This document shows positions 10,487 through 21,770 of a stretch of DNA of 64,000 bases, one piece after another. The position numbers and the translations under genes were made by a program. Location of the stretch: the NCBI GenBank assembly GCA_917880885.1, contig OU862931.1, positions 13,961,337 through 14,025,336 of the forward strand, written 5' to 3'. This stretch comes from Limnephilus marmoratus. Taxonomy: Eukaryota > Arthropoda > Insecta > Trichoptera > Limnephilidae. The stretch's first letter is position 1; the number at the start of each line of letters is the position of its first letter. The notes under the pieces were generated by a model, which saw nothing but the letters and a program-made list of their open reading frames with translations, was not told the DNA's origin and ran no database searches.

Positions 10487-10789
10487 TTATGCCTCCCGGT
10501 GTTATTTTATAGCATATTTATAAGTCACGTACGCTTCAAACATCGTACAAACAGTCTTGTAATGTTGTATTATCGTAAAAACATGGTTTTAATACGTAAA
10601 ACACAGACACTTGCAAATAATATTGGATTTATGGTGAGCATTCGAACATCGGTTTGCTCATTATCACAAAACCTCTCCTCCCTGCTGCTAAACTATATGA
10701 AATACACAAATTTTTCGAAATCCTCGCGCGCGACCTTATGTAATTTTTTTACACAAATTTCATAAAGCTCACCATCTTTACATAGTATA

Positions 10790-10910
10790 AAGCAAAGTCG
10801 CTCCCGCCGTCTGTACGCTTAGATCTTTTAAACTACACAACGGATTTTCATGTGGTTTTCACCAATAGATAGAGTGATTCATGAGGAAGGTTTAGGTACA
10901 TAATATGTCA
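10790..10910. repeat. Dispersed arthropod repeat fragment
   Basis: Contains CGTCTGTACGCTTAGATC and ACTACACAACGGATTTTCAT followed by GATAGAGTGATTCATGAGG. I recall this sequence as a common insect interspersed repeat; the family name is not certain. Confidence 0.4.
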
Positions 10911-11815
10911 ACGATTTATGTAAATTGGTTGAAATATATAAAACATAAATGGCAATCGGGCAGCGGACTGGCAAGCGGGCGGTGTAGTACATGGCGTTGT
11001 GTTTTGTTAGCCACAGCAACGTGTAGCCGGGTCTGTAATATATTAAGCCTTCTCGGGAATGTTAACTGAATATTCGTCAAAATTTCATTGCGATCGGATG
11101 AATGGTATAGTAAACTAAAATGCAACAGGAACATGTTTTTGGATTTAGGTATTAATAATGGGAATAATATTTGAAGGTATCAATATTCGACTCGGTGTAA
11201 TTATTACCCTCCATTAGTGTTCTAAGCAACAACAAACCGCAACTAATATTATGGAAGCTGGTTCCACAATTTCAACACTGAATTTCTCGGATGAAATTCA
11301 ATCTCTTTCCATCTACAAGCAAATGCTCTTAATGTAAGAGCAGTGCAAATTATGAGACACAAAATTGTTACATGAACAAAATAAATATATCAGAAAGCTT
11401 ATAATACATAATAACAACAACAATAATACTATGTCTTTATTGAAAGATTTGCATCTGTTATTAAAAAAATACGTGTTCAGTGCTAATAGTTTGTTGGTTT
11501 ATATAGATTAGATAAGGGCATGAAGTAAATGACAGAAAATAATGTGTTATGAAAATATTTGCGTTGGACGCCAAAATGTTATTAAAATATTTAGCTTTCA
11601 CATTGGAAGCTAAAATGTTAGGAATATAATGGATGGAGAGCAAGAGACAAGTGTGATTATTACTGGAGAATTTGTATCTCAGGCGTGGACCTTAAGCATG
11701 CGGCTATAAAATACATTGTATGAGGATAGGTTATTTAATAAAAGAGATTATTGCTTTGAGACAGTTAAATTAATTTATTACCAATTACAAAAAAAATCAG
11801 GGCTAGACTATGTAA
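10911..11815. other. Unassigned stretch
   Basis: No convincing ORF or repeat structure apart from A/T-rich simple sequence near 11411-11430. Confidence 0.35.
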
Positions 11816-12187
11816 ATCTGAATGGGCGTTAGTACCGTTGGAGCGTTAGTACCGTTTAATCTTAAGGAGTTGATGAATGGGTGATGCCATACGTAGGCGT
11901 TCCATGATGCTGCTTGCTGCCTTCGGAGATGTGCGGTCAGCTCCCTCCGCTGCTGACATGTGCTGAACGGCAGGCTGGAGCGACGAACAGGCCTCCAGTC
12001 CCGCGGTTTCCCAGCGACGTCCCGTCCTAGGGCGGTTGCCAGCCAGCCGACTATGTTGATGACGGCCAAGGTGGGCGAACTTCGGCTGCACCTCTGCGAG
12101 CACCTCTGGCTCCAGGTGTAGTCGAAAGGTCTCGTGATGTCTGCGTCGGCAGATGCTGAATGTGGTTTTAACCCAGAAGAAATAATA

Positions 12188-13046
12188 GGCCACTTGCATG
12201 GACTTCATAACGACTTGGAAAAAATCGTGTGGATAGAGTTTTTTACTAAGATTACGAAAATGTTAGTAAAAATTTTTAGAAATGTACAGTTTTTTTTATT
12301 TTTAAATAAATAAATCCATTATTTGGGCTCGTGACGTCACTACATGAAAATGTCCCGTCGCCGAAAATTTTCCTATTAATTTTATAAAATTCCACACTGA
12401 TTTATTTTTTTATATGGCATCACTTTGATTTCAGGCGAATTTTTGAATTCGTTCACTAGATTTATTGTTTGTTCTCTGCAAACTTATCATTTGGTTTGAT
12501 TTTTTGACAGATGTTCTGAAGAGAACCCCGTACAATTAATGGGTACGGGGTTCTCTTCAGAACGTGAAGAGGATGTCGGTACATGTTTTAGAGGTATAAT
12601 GATTATGATGCTGATTTTAACAAAATAAAATTTTATAATATTCTTATTATTATTACAATTTACAAGTTCAAGTATATTACATTGAATTTAGTAATATAGA
12701 CGCTGTATATTATAACGATTTATGATCAATAAGATGGATCAAGGAAAAAAATATTTATGAGATGTAATATTTTTGGTATGCTTCGTTATTCTCCTGTGCC
12801 ATTCGTGTGGAAAACGTTATTTTTTTTTTAAATTATTTTCGGCTATGTAATTATCGTTTTTTCACACCTATAAAATTATGTCCCGTCTTTCCGGTTTATA
12901 AAAAATGGTCTGATTTTTCGGATTGAAATTTTCAAAAAATCCCCAGGGTTTCAAAAATACGATTAAAAAAAAAAAAAAAAAACAGAATGTCTTAGAATAT
13001 TTGCCTAAACCGGAAAAAAAATTAAAAAAATGTGATGCAAGTGGCC
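12188..13046. mobile_element. TA-flanked TIR element (859 bp, non-autonomous)
   Basis: Perfect 12-bp terminal inverted repeats GGCCACTTGCAT / ATGCAAGTGGCC are flanked by TA on both sides (12186-12187 and 13047-13048). The interior is AT-rich without an ORF. A TA duplication suggests Tc1/mariner-type mobilisation, but the TIR sequence itself is not one I recognise. Confidence 0.65.
12513..12563. repeat. Perfect 21-bp hairpin inside the TIR element
   Basis: Arms 12513-12533 and 12543-12563 (outer bases GTTCTGAAGAG, inner CCCCGTAC) are exact reverse complements around a 9-nt loop. It sits near the middle of the TIR element. Confidence 0.85.
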
Positions 13047-13330
13047 TATGGCTCCCATGGTACTCCGCTGCTGATCCAGGATTTTAATGATTGTCCTGAT
13101 GGTCTTCAATGATGGATGCCGCTGATGGGCGCGGATTTATCAATCTTCACGTGTTGTTAAAATAATGGCAAACTATTACTATTTGATTACGTTGACCCGC
13201 CACAGGGACGGTGGCCGAGGTCACCTGTGGCTGCTCAAAGAATGAGGAGCTCAAGGCCAGTCCTGCCTAGTGAACCCCTCTGTGCAGATCCTCAGTATCA
13301 CCAACTGAGCAAAGGTAAACATTTCAATGC

Positions 13331-13696
13331 TACCAATATAAAGATGTTGAATGTAAACAAACTTCACACATATAAACATTAGGTTATAGTTATAAAAAAA
13401 TAAATTAGTTAAATTGAGACACAACCCGCCTAATAAGGCTAGCCGGGGTTGAGGCAGTTATTTTACAAATTAATTTATATTACCCAAGAACATACTCACA
13501 CTTGTATTAAAATATGTCCACTCAATAGTTTGTTTGCATTAAAAACTTCGAATTTGATTGAGTGCACCGGTAAGGGGCCCTTACATTATTTTTTATACTA
13601 ATTTTTACGTTGTATTTTAAATTGTTTTGTGAACCACATAGGTTTTATTCTTTCTACACTTCTCACTACTGTGTATTTTTCCCATACTTCATTATA
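13331..13696. other. Unassigned stretch
   Basis: No clear gene. A short GC-rich inverted motif (AACCCGCC...GGCTAGCCGGGGTT, about 13424-13452) could form a hairpin. Confidence 0.3.
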
Positions 13697-14830
13697 CGAC
13701 TAACTAACTAACTAACCATCACGCCATTTAGGTAGGCAGAGAGGGCGAACGACCAAACAACTCGGTATTGGCACACACTATTTGCCTCATTCACAATCAT
13801 ACATCGTATCATACACACAATTCTTTTATTCTGACTCTTGACATACTTGGATTCATTTGTTATTATTTATGTGTTTGCGTTTCTGTAATATATAGAAATA
13901 ACATATTTTACATTTGCGTTATGTTATTTTGTTCACTATAATTTCAAAATTGTAAATAATTGCCTTCCTTCTTTGGTTTTGTTTGTCTTTAACTATTTCA
14001 ATGTTTTTCTGGATCAACTAACTCCAAATTTTTAATTTTTTTCCCTATCCCTATATGGGGGTGTGCTGGACCTCGTCCCTGCTTCATCTTTAGTTACATT
14101 ATTAATTTTGCAGATCCTTCTCAAATCTAACTGCGCCTCCCCCAATGACATGTGCAGGCTTGAGGTTTCATCAGACAACCTTGACTGTCCTTTGTCCTGC
14201 TTCTGACTACCCAACGCTGAATTTTCTTTTAGCCTTCGGGTATTTTACCCCAAATATTCAGTTAACATTCTTTGAGGCTTCACTGAGTGGTTGTCTAAGG
14301 GACATGGAAGCTAAGTGTAGTTTATGGTCAGACCGAAAGCCATTCACATTTTTTGTTGGTACTTGCCAATTGATTTGAGATTTATTGTATTACTCATGTT
14401 CTCTATTTTATGCAGGTGCTTGCAGGTTTTTACATTGCCGCCTCATGGAGCCTCATGAATGAGTTTTTCTTTTGCTGTGTTTAATTTATATTTGTCTTAC
14501 TAACCTATTTTTGATTTTTTTTTCCTGTTAAGCACTTGCATACTGCTTACTAACAACGTTTGCGAGGACAACAGAGGTCTAGATTCATTAAAAATAAATA
14601 AATGTAGCTTCGTTTAACAAAAAAATTAGAATCTTGCGAGAGCCTTGAAGGAGTAACCATCTGTTACTTATACCAGGGCGGGTAAGAGGTGGATAACCTC
14701 CACTGACTCTTGACATGACCCGACTAAAGTATCTGATTCACTTGATCGTGCCAGGTCTTCCTCGGGTGTCCTCGACTTTTTCGACCATTCAAATTTACGT
14801 CAAATATTCTTCTTATTATCTTCCTATATT
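13697..14830 (-). mobile_element. RTE-type LINE 3' fragment, split by an R1-like insertion
   Basis: 13697-13844 and 14703-14830 match 50682-50880 on the same strand (CTAACTAACTAACC end, CAAACAACTCGGT, then TATCTGATTCACTTGATCG). The two halves are separated by 858 bp at a duplicated CTGACTCTTGACAT. Confidence 0.7.
13845..14702 (+). mobile_element. 5'-truncated R1-like LINE (3' untranslated region) with 14-bp TSD
   Basis: Flanked by identical CTGACTCTTGACAT at 13831-13844 and 14703-14716. Its last 130 bp match the end of the R1-like element at 41100 (TCTAGATTC..., ATTAGA-TCTTGCGAGA, TACCAGGGCGGG). A 14-bp duplication is typical of R1-clade insertion. It has no coding part, only the 3' untranslated region. 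Confidence 0.75.
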
Positions 14831-15222
14831 TTACGACGATCTATTAATAATGATTGGATGGGGATCTGATAAAACATCTTCTTGCATTTTTTTTGTAAAT
14901 TGTATGGTAAAATTATATATTTTATGACCTATGGATCTAGGAAATTGGACTATCTTTTAATCATCTTCTTTTCAACTCTATCCTAGTTAAGTTTTTTGTG
15001 GCTTAGTTTTAGATGTTTTTATAATACCCTGTTGAACACAAAATAATATAAAGATTCGATGACTGTGCTTGTATCATCATACAACGCAGGAACTCTGAAT
15101 ATTAATTTTGCTTGAACCAAAACATTACGTTAATTTCTCTTATGACTGAGTCAATTTAATCGAAAGTTTATAAAACGTACATGTAAACCAACCAATGGCA
15201 CTTTTAAATTAAATTTATAATA
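14831..15222. other. Unassigned AT-rich stretch
   Basis: Nothing recognised. Confidence 0.3.
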
Positions 15223-16100
15223 AACAAAAATTTTAACAAAACAAAAAACGACTTCAAAAAATGCACTAAAAAGTAAAAAAATAATTTCGTATTCTTCTAC
15301 AACTTCATAATCAACTTACTTTTTCTAATCATCAATATGTAGGTACGATTGTTACTTTTGGAGTCGGTGTCAGTCAAGGTAGGTTTGTAACTACATACAT
15401 AGGTGAGGTGTGCTTGTATCGCACAAGCGACTTGACGAGGCGACAGGCGAGAGCGGAGCCGCGGCGGCGTGGGGAGCTGTCAAGTGAACCCGCCGGGCCG
15501 GGTACCTTTGCTGACACCGACTCCAAAAATAACAATCGTACCTACATATTGATGATTAGAAAAAGTAAGTTGATTATGAAGTTGTAGAAGAACACGAAAT
15601 TATTTTTTTTACTTTTTAGTGCATTTTTTGAAGTCGTTTTTGTTTTGTTAAAATTTTTGTTTATTTTTTGATTTTTAGTGAATCTGAAGTACACTTACTA
15701 ATTTGTCTGAATATGGGTAAACCTACTAAACGTACTGCTCATATGAGACAGACATAATTTGACCATAGCGATGTTAAGGTCAAATTAAGAGATTCGGCCG
15801 AGTTTCGTTAATTTGTCATGGATCCGATAATCAAAACCTAACCAAACTCTCATTAAATTACCCTTTAAGTACATCCTTTCCAATAAAAAAAGAATCATCG
15901 AAATCGGTTGGCGTGATATTGAGTTATTCGTCCATTTGTTGCGCACATACTTATGCAAATTTAAGACTTATATGGTTTTCTCATGGATGCTATTGTCGGA
16001 ACTGGACCAAATTAAAATGGGACCACACGGAAAGCATCAGCTTTCAAATAAAAAAAGAATCATCAATATCGGTTTACCCAGTCAAAAGTTCTGGCGTAAC

Positions 16101-16132
<32 letters not shown>

Positions 16133-16135
16133 TAC
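15223..16135 (+). mobile_element. Lepidopteran-type dispersed repeat with long palindrome and GC-rich core
   Basis: 15223-15373 and 15511-15660 form inverted arms of about 150 bp around a 137-nt GC-rich loop; the inner edges are GTCGGTGTCAG / CTGACACCGAC. The part to 16135 contains AATCGGTTGGCGTGATATTG, TTTAAGACTTATATGG and a 26-bp A run (about 16106-16131). An inverted, non-palindromic copy lies at 47121-47925. No ORF is present. Confidence 0.7.
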
Positions 16136-16171
16136 AGTCGAATTGAGAACCTCCTCCTTTTTGAAGTCGTT

Positions 16172-16794
16172 TAAAAATCAAAAAGTTACGAAAAATGCTT
16201 CAAATTAATATGGTGGAAAATTTTAAATATCTCGGGCCAAGTTTCGATTTATAGAAGGTAGGTTATTAAAGCCAGAATCTTGTCTGTGTTGTAATCAAAC
16301 CACAAAATAAAAGAAACACTTTTATTTACAAGATTTGTATTTGAAGGCTATCCTAATCTAAATCTACCCTTTAACTTCTCTAATCATTCAGGGAGTGGAA
16401 TAATCCCTAAGTGACAAACCCTCAGCGATGTCAAACTTTCTCGAAAGCTCAACATGTGGAAGATTCACAAAATTTCGGGCTGATATTATTTTTGTTCGAT
16501 TATTATATAAAGTTTTCAATTATATACAAAACTTAATTTTGAATTTGAGGCCAAAATACTCAGCGAAACCGATTTTTTTCAATTAAAATGGATAGCTAAT
16601 TCCAAAATAATAAAATATAGGTCGTTAAATATTTCGATTTTTCAAGATTCTGGAAGTAATTTCGCGCAATATTTTGAAAAAACAATTTTGCCCTGTCGAT
16701 TGTGAAAATATAACATAAAATATAAAAATGGCTGAAAAAACGTTTTGCTTGGTTTAAATTCAAACTACAAACTTTATTTATGTTTGAACAAAAT
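16172..16794. other. Unassigned stretch
   Basis: AT-rich, no features recognised. Confidence 0.3.
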
Positions 16795-16910
16795 ATTTTG
16801 TAATATTTAATTAAACGAAGTCAATATAAGCAAAACTCAATCGAAAATCTGGAAACAGAAAAATCGATTGAGTTTGCTTACATTGTTTTCGTTTAATTAA
16901 ATTTTACAAT
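16795..16910. repeat. Palindromic element, copy 1
   Basis: Arms of about 47 bp (16795-16843 and 16864-16910) with inner sequence AACTCAATCGA / TCGATTGAG. The arm resembles that of the longer hairpin at 24111-24297, so these are two copies of one foldback family. Confidence 0.65.
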
Positions 16911-17389
16911 TTGAGGTATAAAGTTAAATTTAAAAAATATATATTTTGTTCATTAAAATTTTCATACAAAAAAAATTTTCTACTTAATTTTTTTATCATT
17001 AATTTGCGTGGTAGATAAAGAAAACATATTTTTTAGCAATCACATAAACCCACTCAAAATTGCTAAAGTAGCCTCTAAAGCCACCAAAAATCGAATTTTA
17101 ACAGCTTATATTTTATTATAACACGAAAATAAATAAAATCGCTCCAGATCCATTCCAGATATTTGTTTTACCCTTTGATTTAAAAAAATCAGTTCGGTTG
17201 GGTTAATTTCAGACTAGAATCCAAGATAAAGTTTTGAATGAAAAAGGCGGCAGCAAACAATATGAATTACCTACTCTTTGGGTTAAATTTCCTGTATCAT
17301 CAAGTGTCTTATTTAAACTTGTGCTTTAGCTTAAGTATTTCAATTTTTGAAAGTGACAATTCATGGTGGAATTCCATTATAATATATTG

Positions 17390-18316
17390 TAGTTTATTAC
17401 ATTATATTATATACGGTATACGTGGCAGTATATTAGCCTGGTTTGAAAGCTATCTTACTGGAAGACAACAAATTGTTAGAATAAAATCATCATTGTCGGA
17501 AAAAATTTATGCAACAAGTGGAGTTCCACAGGGTTCACACCTTGGCCCAATATTATTTATCTTGTTTATAAATGATCTTACAAAAATATTTCATGATGTA
17601 TTTTTCTTACTTTTTGCTGATGACCTCAAAATTTTTAGAATAATTCAAAATATTTACCATTGCAACATTCTTCAAGATAATATCAACAAATTGTTAATTT
17701 GGTGTAATGAAAATAGACTTTACTTAAATATCTCAAAATGTCATATAGTTAGATTTTCTCGAATAAAAAATCCAGTGATCTTCAATTACAACATTGATAA
17801 CAATACTCTGGAGACATTAACACAAATTAAAGACTTGGGCATCACTTTTCAATCTAATCTTTCATTTGTTAACCACATAACAGAAATCTCTAATAAGGCC
17901 TTAAAAATGTTGGGATTTATAACTAGGCTAACTAGATATTTTAACAATATTAAGTGTATAAAACTGTTATATTTTGCATATGTTAGAAGTCAACTTGAAT
18001 ACAATTCTCCCGTCTGGAACCCATATTACAAAATACATGTTCAAGCTGTTGAAAGAATACAAAACCAATTCTTACGTTTTCTTATTTATTTCAGTGCAGT
18101 AATTCTGGAACTAACTACCATATGTATTCCTCTTTGCCCAGAATACTAATGGAGGGAAACAATTATACCAAGTCAGTGGACATCTTCAATTTATCTTTAA
18201 ACAAATATAAAATATTGTTACGAAGGCAGTTCGGTTATGTACAGTAAATACTGTGTATTTTCTTACTATTCATATGTAAAAGCCCGGAAAAAGGGCGTTA
18301 ATAAATAAATAAATAG
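17390..18316 (+). mobile_element. 5'-truncated jockey-type LINE
   Basis: Covers the RT palm, the C-terminal block, a 3' untranslated region with the hairpin-like AAAGCCCGGAAAAAGGGCGTT and a TAAA tail ending at 18316. A related tail recurs near 62265-62318 (AAGCCCATCAGGGCGTT). Confidence 0.75.
17396..18247 (+). pseudogene. Jockey-type reverse transcriptase, palm to C-terminus
   Basis: Recognisable from SILAWFESYLTGRQQ onward. SGVPQGSHLGPILF and LLFADDLKIF supply the catalytic FADD box, followed by WCNENRLYLNISKC, IKDLGITFQ and YVRSQLEYNSPVWNPYYK. The open frame ends at 18149 after what looks like a deletion/frameshift; a different frame continues to a stop at 18247. The first half of ORF2, including the endonuclease and RT fingers, is missing. 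The ATG at 17238 lies in unrelated sequence and should not be used as a start. Confidence 0.8.
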
Positions 18317-18554
18317 CGCACTTGAAGTGAAATGTCATAAAACTGCGCTATATAAATATAATGTTATTATTATTATATTACTTTGCTTTAAAGATATTAT
18401 ATATAATTATATTTATATAATAAAATACATAACTTTAGTGGACTAAAATATTGCACGTATTCTGATAACTTCCAACCGCATACCTACTTACTTATAAAGA
18501 ACCCAATTTAGAATGTTGATTTGATAAATTTTTGATTAATGGATTATTTTATCA

Positions 18555-18860
18555 TCATCATCACTATTACTTTTTTTTTGACTCTACAACCCCTGGTGGG
18601 TCTTGGCCTCCTCAAGAGTCTTCCTCCACTCATCTCGGTTTTGTGCCAGCTCTCTCCAGTTTAGAAGCTCAAAGATAGATATGTCTTTGGGGACGTTGTC
18701 GCTCCATCTTAGTCTTGGTCTTCCCAGGCTCCTTCGCCCTATTGGTCTTGAATTCAGCAGGGACTTTGGTGCTTGATGCTTGGTCATTCTCTCCACATGA
18801 CCCAGCCACCGAAGTCTTCCCAATTTTCTTAAACAAATTGTTATTAAATATTTCATATAC
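18555..18860 (-). pseudogene. RTE-type LINE, C-terminal end
   Basis: The minus strand encodes RLRWLGHVERM, then GRRSLGRPRLRWSDNV and ELLNWRELAQNRDEW, with a stop at 18584, the usual C-terminus of RTE-clade polymerases. The 3' end carries a GAT-type simple repeat (18555-18569). A fuller copy lies at 53207-53815. The 5' side stops where the solo LTR begins. Confidence 0.75.
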
Positions 18861-19593
18861 TGTTAGCGGACCTACATGGGGGTCCCTACATTCTGCCGAT
18901 AGACTAGCTCAGGTTTTAGTCAGCAGAGCGGGAGAGGCCCTCACCACCAGGGTGGTAGGATCTGTGAGGCATGTGTGTGGCTTCCCTGAAATAAAGCTCA
19001 AATTTCTACGGGCTGGGGGAAGGCAGTGAAACCAGTAACCAGGGTAAACAACAGTTATATTGGGTAAAACACCTGCGTAAACACAATATCACAACAATGC
19101 ATACAGAGTAATTCAGGGTAGCAACAACAGTTATATCTAAAATGGAGGAATCTGTCCCTATAATCTCTCTGGAAGGGCTATTTATCTCCGCGGTGAATTT
19201 ACTGCGAACACACGCAAATACGGGGGAATATAACAGCTTGGGTACTCACAGTGAGCGTCTGGACTCTTGTATCTTCCGTGTCGGGAAAGAATTCGGCCAT
19301 TCTTGGTGTCCTAGTGTATCACTTAGCAAAAACACGTTCCATGCTTCCGCGTGGAACTTTCTGGAATGAGCGCGGAACGGTCCACACATTAGGCGTGCGC
19401 ACTAGACCGGGGGCTGCAGGGAAGTGGCGGTTGGCGGCTCGCTATCGACGGTGGCTTGCTTGGGTTCCGCCGCCGGTAGCGCGCCGGTAAGCTAGCGGCG
19501 AGGGAGTGAAACTGTAGTTTGCGCAGTGGCGTGCGCTACAACTTGGGAGGAGGGGCCGAGTAATTTGCAGGGGCGTATTTGTGTATCGTAACA
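18861..19593. mobile_element. Solo LTR (733 bp) with 4-bp TSD
   Basis: Starts TGTTAGCGG, ends CGTAACA and is flanked by ATAC on both sides (18857-18860 and 19594-19597). It is much GC-richer than its surroundings, especially 19360-19570, and contains AATAAA near 18990. TG...CA ends and a 4-bp duplication suit a gypsy-type LTR left by recombination. No internal sequence remains. The open frames inside have no domain resemblance. Confidence 0.65.
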
Positions 19594-19597
19594 ATAC

Positions 19598-20127
19598 ATA
19601 TATTATTTTTTATATTTCATCAATAACTACGAAGTACTTTAATTTACTCAGTCCTCCTCACAAGCGATCCCTGTTCCAAAGCGGACTGTAGGTAGGTGTA
19701 TTGGAGTAACATCACGATTTCTTCAACTTCATGTTCTCCTCCCTACGTTTGTTGATTTCCACATCTTCATGTTGTTGATTTTGGGTTGTGTTAGTGTTAC
19801 TTCATACGTTTTCTCATCTTCATGTTTTCTTAGCCATGTTATATAATACTATAATACTTCCGACAAAGTCGAAATTCCGAATGATTTTTATTAAGGAATG
19901 GTTTTAGTTTAATAATTTATTTGAGATACATATCTACACCATCAACTACTAAGATACCTCTTTCAAAGCAAAATAGTTCTCAATATTCTCTTCGGAATTT
20001 CGCAAAATCATGACGTCGATCTAAGATAGAACAATTAAATTTACAATTTTGAGTAAGGAATTCAAATCACCCAACTTCAGTCAAAACAACTAAGACTGAG
20101 ACACAAAAAGATTCCATTATTATATTA
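19598..20127. other. Unassigned stretch
   Basis: No recognised feature. Confidence 0.3.
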
Positions 20128-20299
20128 CTTGCTTTTGTCCCCGGCTTCGCTCGCGTAGTATTAGGGGGGCTCCCACTCCGCCTCCACCTTCCCTATCCCC
20201 ACTCCACTCCCCCCCTCCACCCCCCCCCGCAATACCCGTTACATTCATTTTTCAATCAGCTCGCGTGCCACCTATTAAAGCGTAACAATCAAATAAACG

Positions 20300-21050
20300 C
20301 ATTTTTATTTACGCACCAGATTTAAATGTCCGGGTTAAATTTTCCCCACAGGAAAAACTAAACTCTTTCACACACTTCCCAAATGATCATCTAGTGAATC
20401 TAGTCAATCCACGCTGTGCAATTGCACTATATAAGTATTATAAATACAAAACAATACAAGAACAACATGTCAAGCTACTAGAGACCAAATGGGAAAAAAA
20501 TTCACCGACTCCAGATATTTTCATATCAGAGGGTTCGGCTCTGTGGAATTCCTAATTGAACCTTTAAATCCTACTGATCCCTCAATATAAATATTTAAAA
20601 ATCTTTTGTAATCCTACATGTATTTAAAATGACTGATTTTTGCATTTTTATATATAAATTCTTTGACAAATCTAATATGCCTAAAGAGACCTAGGTATAA
20701 TGCCAGTAGCCGAAATAACAAATGGTAATATTTTTATAGTCTGAGAATGCCAAATTTTTTTAATCTCATTTCCTATATGTGTATTTTCTTATTTTTTCAG
20801 AAACGGATTTTTGAATATTACTAGAATTTGGAATAGCTACATCAATGATATATGTTATTTTTTAATTTTGTCATGTAAAACTATATCAGATCTATTATGA
20901 CTAATTGTTCTGTCTGTTAGTACAGTTTTATCATAATATATTTTATAAAATTTGGCACATATTCATAATATGGTACTACATTACGGCAATCAATCAAGTT
21001 ATGTTTAATTACCAAACTTTGGTAAATTTTTTAGTATAGATTAGTATTTT
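20300..21050 (-). pseudogene. RLE-type non-LTR retrotransposon 3' fragment
   Basis: Matches 56560-57300 in inverse orientation along coding and untranslated parts. The minus-strand translation keeps traces of the restriction-like endonuclease region and of the block before the stop, but in several frames with stops. Only the C-terminal end and 3' untranslated region are represented. Confidence 0.6.
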
Positions 21051-21216
21051 ATTCATATTTGAATTTTAACTATCAAAGGAATCTCCATAGTAACCTAAAC
21101 AAATAACAAAATGACAGCGCACGTCAAATAATTACTTAAGTTACCATGCAACGATTTGTTTTGCTTTTGGTCTGGACAATACACGACAATTCATAACGCA
21201 AGAGCTTACCAATATA

Positions 21217-21601
21217 CAGGGTGTTAAGGGTCTTTCTTTAACCAGTGATTCCTGATATTATTTTGAGTCAAAAATGTAAATAAATTTTGGTCTCCGGTGA
21301 CATTTTTGATGATTTTTTTTTTCTACAAGAACATTAAAAAATGGTAGATGCTGGACAGTTGGAGGCGGGTTAGTCCGTTAGTCGGAGTAGGGGTTGGTCT
21401 GTTACTTTACTTAGTGACCAGTGACGACCTGCGAAAGAATTTTTTTTTTGTTGGGTTTTTGAAGAAAAAACTTTTGAAAATAAAAAGGCATCAAAAACGT
21501 CACCGGAGACCAATATTTCGTTTGCATATTTTACTCCAAAAATGTCAGGAATCACTGGTTAAAGTAAGTCAAGTACGTCAAGTACGTCCCTTAACACCCT
21601 G
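21217..21601. mobile_element. TIR MITE (385 bp) flanked by TATA
   Basis: Terminal repeats begin CAGGGTGTTAAGGG and extend, imperfectly, over about 100 bp each (CCAGTGATTCCTGA / TCAGGAATCACTGG; GGTCTCCGGTGAC / GTCACCGGAGACC). TATA flanks both ends. A decayed half copy is at 41141-41260. The open frame at 21348-21644 merely crosses the hairpin. Confidence 0.7.
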
Positions 21602-21770
21602 TATACAGCCTATATTACTCGCAAATAATATAGCTTTGTATTAGTGAAAGAACTTTTAACGTCCATTCAGTATTTTTTGCGTGAAAGATTAACAAACATA
21701 AGTACATCCTACATCAACACATCCACACATTCATACATACAAACTTTCACGTTTATAATATTAGTAGGAT

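Larger units (their letters stand above)
11816..13330. repeat. GC-rich block split by a TIR element
   Basis: 11816-12187 and 13049-13330 are clearly GC-richer than their surroundings and become contiguous if the element at 12188-13046 is removed. Open frames at 11803-12208 (minus) have no recognisable domain. An LTR or leader of an unknown element is possible. Confidence 0.35.
20128..21769 (-). mobile_element. Helitron-like element with LINE and MITE passengers
   Basis: On the minus strand it starts TCCTACTAATATTATAAAC followed by GTGAAAGTTTGTATG and ends GCGAGCGAAGCCGGGGAC-AAAAGCAAG, and lies between A (20127) and T (21770). These are the insect Helitron-like ends, with CAAG in place of CTAG at the 3' side. 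No helicase is present. It contains an RLE-type LINE fragment and a TIR MITE. Confidence 0.5.

Noticed and set aside
11803..12208. Overlapping minus-strand ORFs in GC-rich DNA
   Set aside because: No domain recognised, two frames equally open, and the sequence runs into the TIR element.
17238..17395. N-terminal 50 residues of the 303-codon frame
   Set aside because: No RT similarity and AT-rich composition; the LINE homology starts only near 17396.
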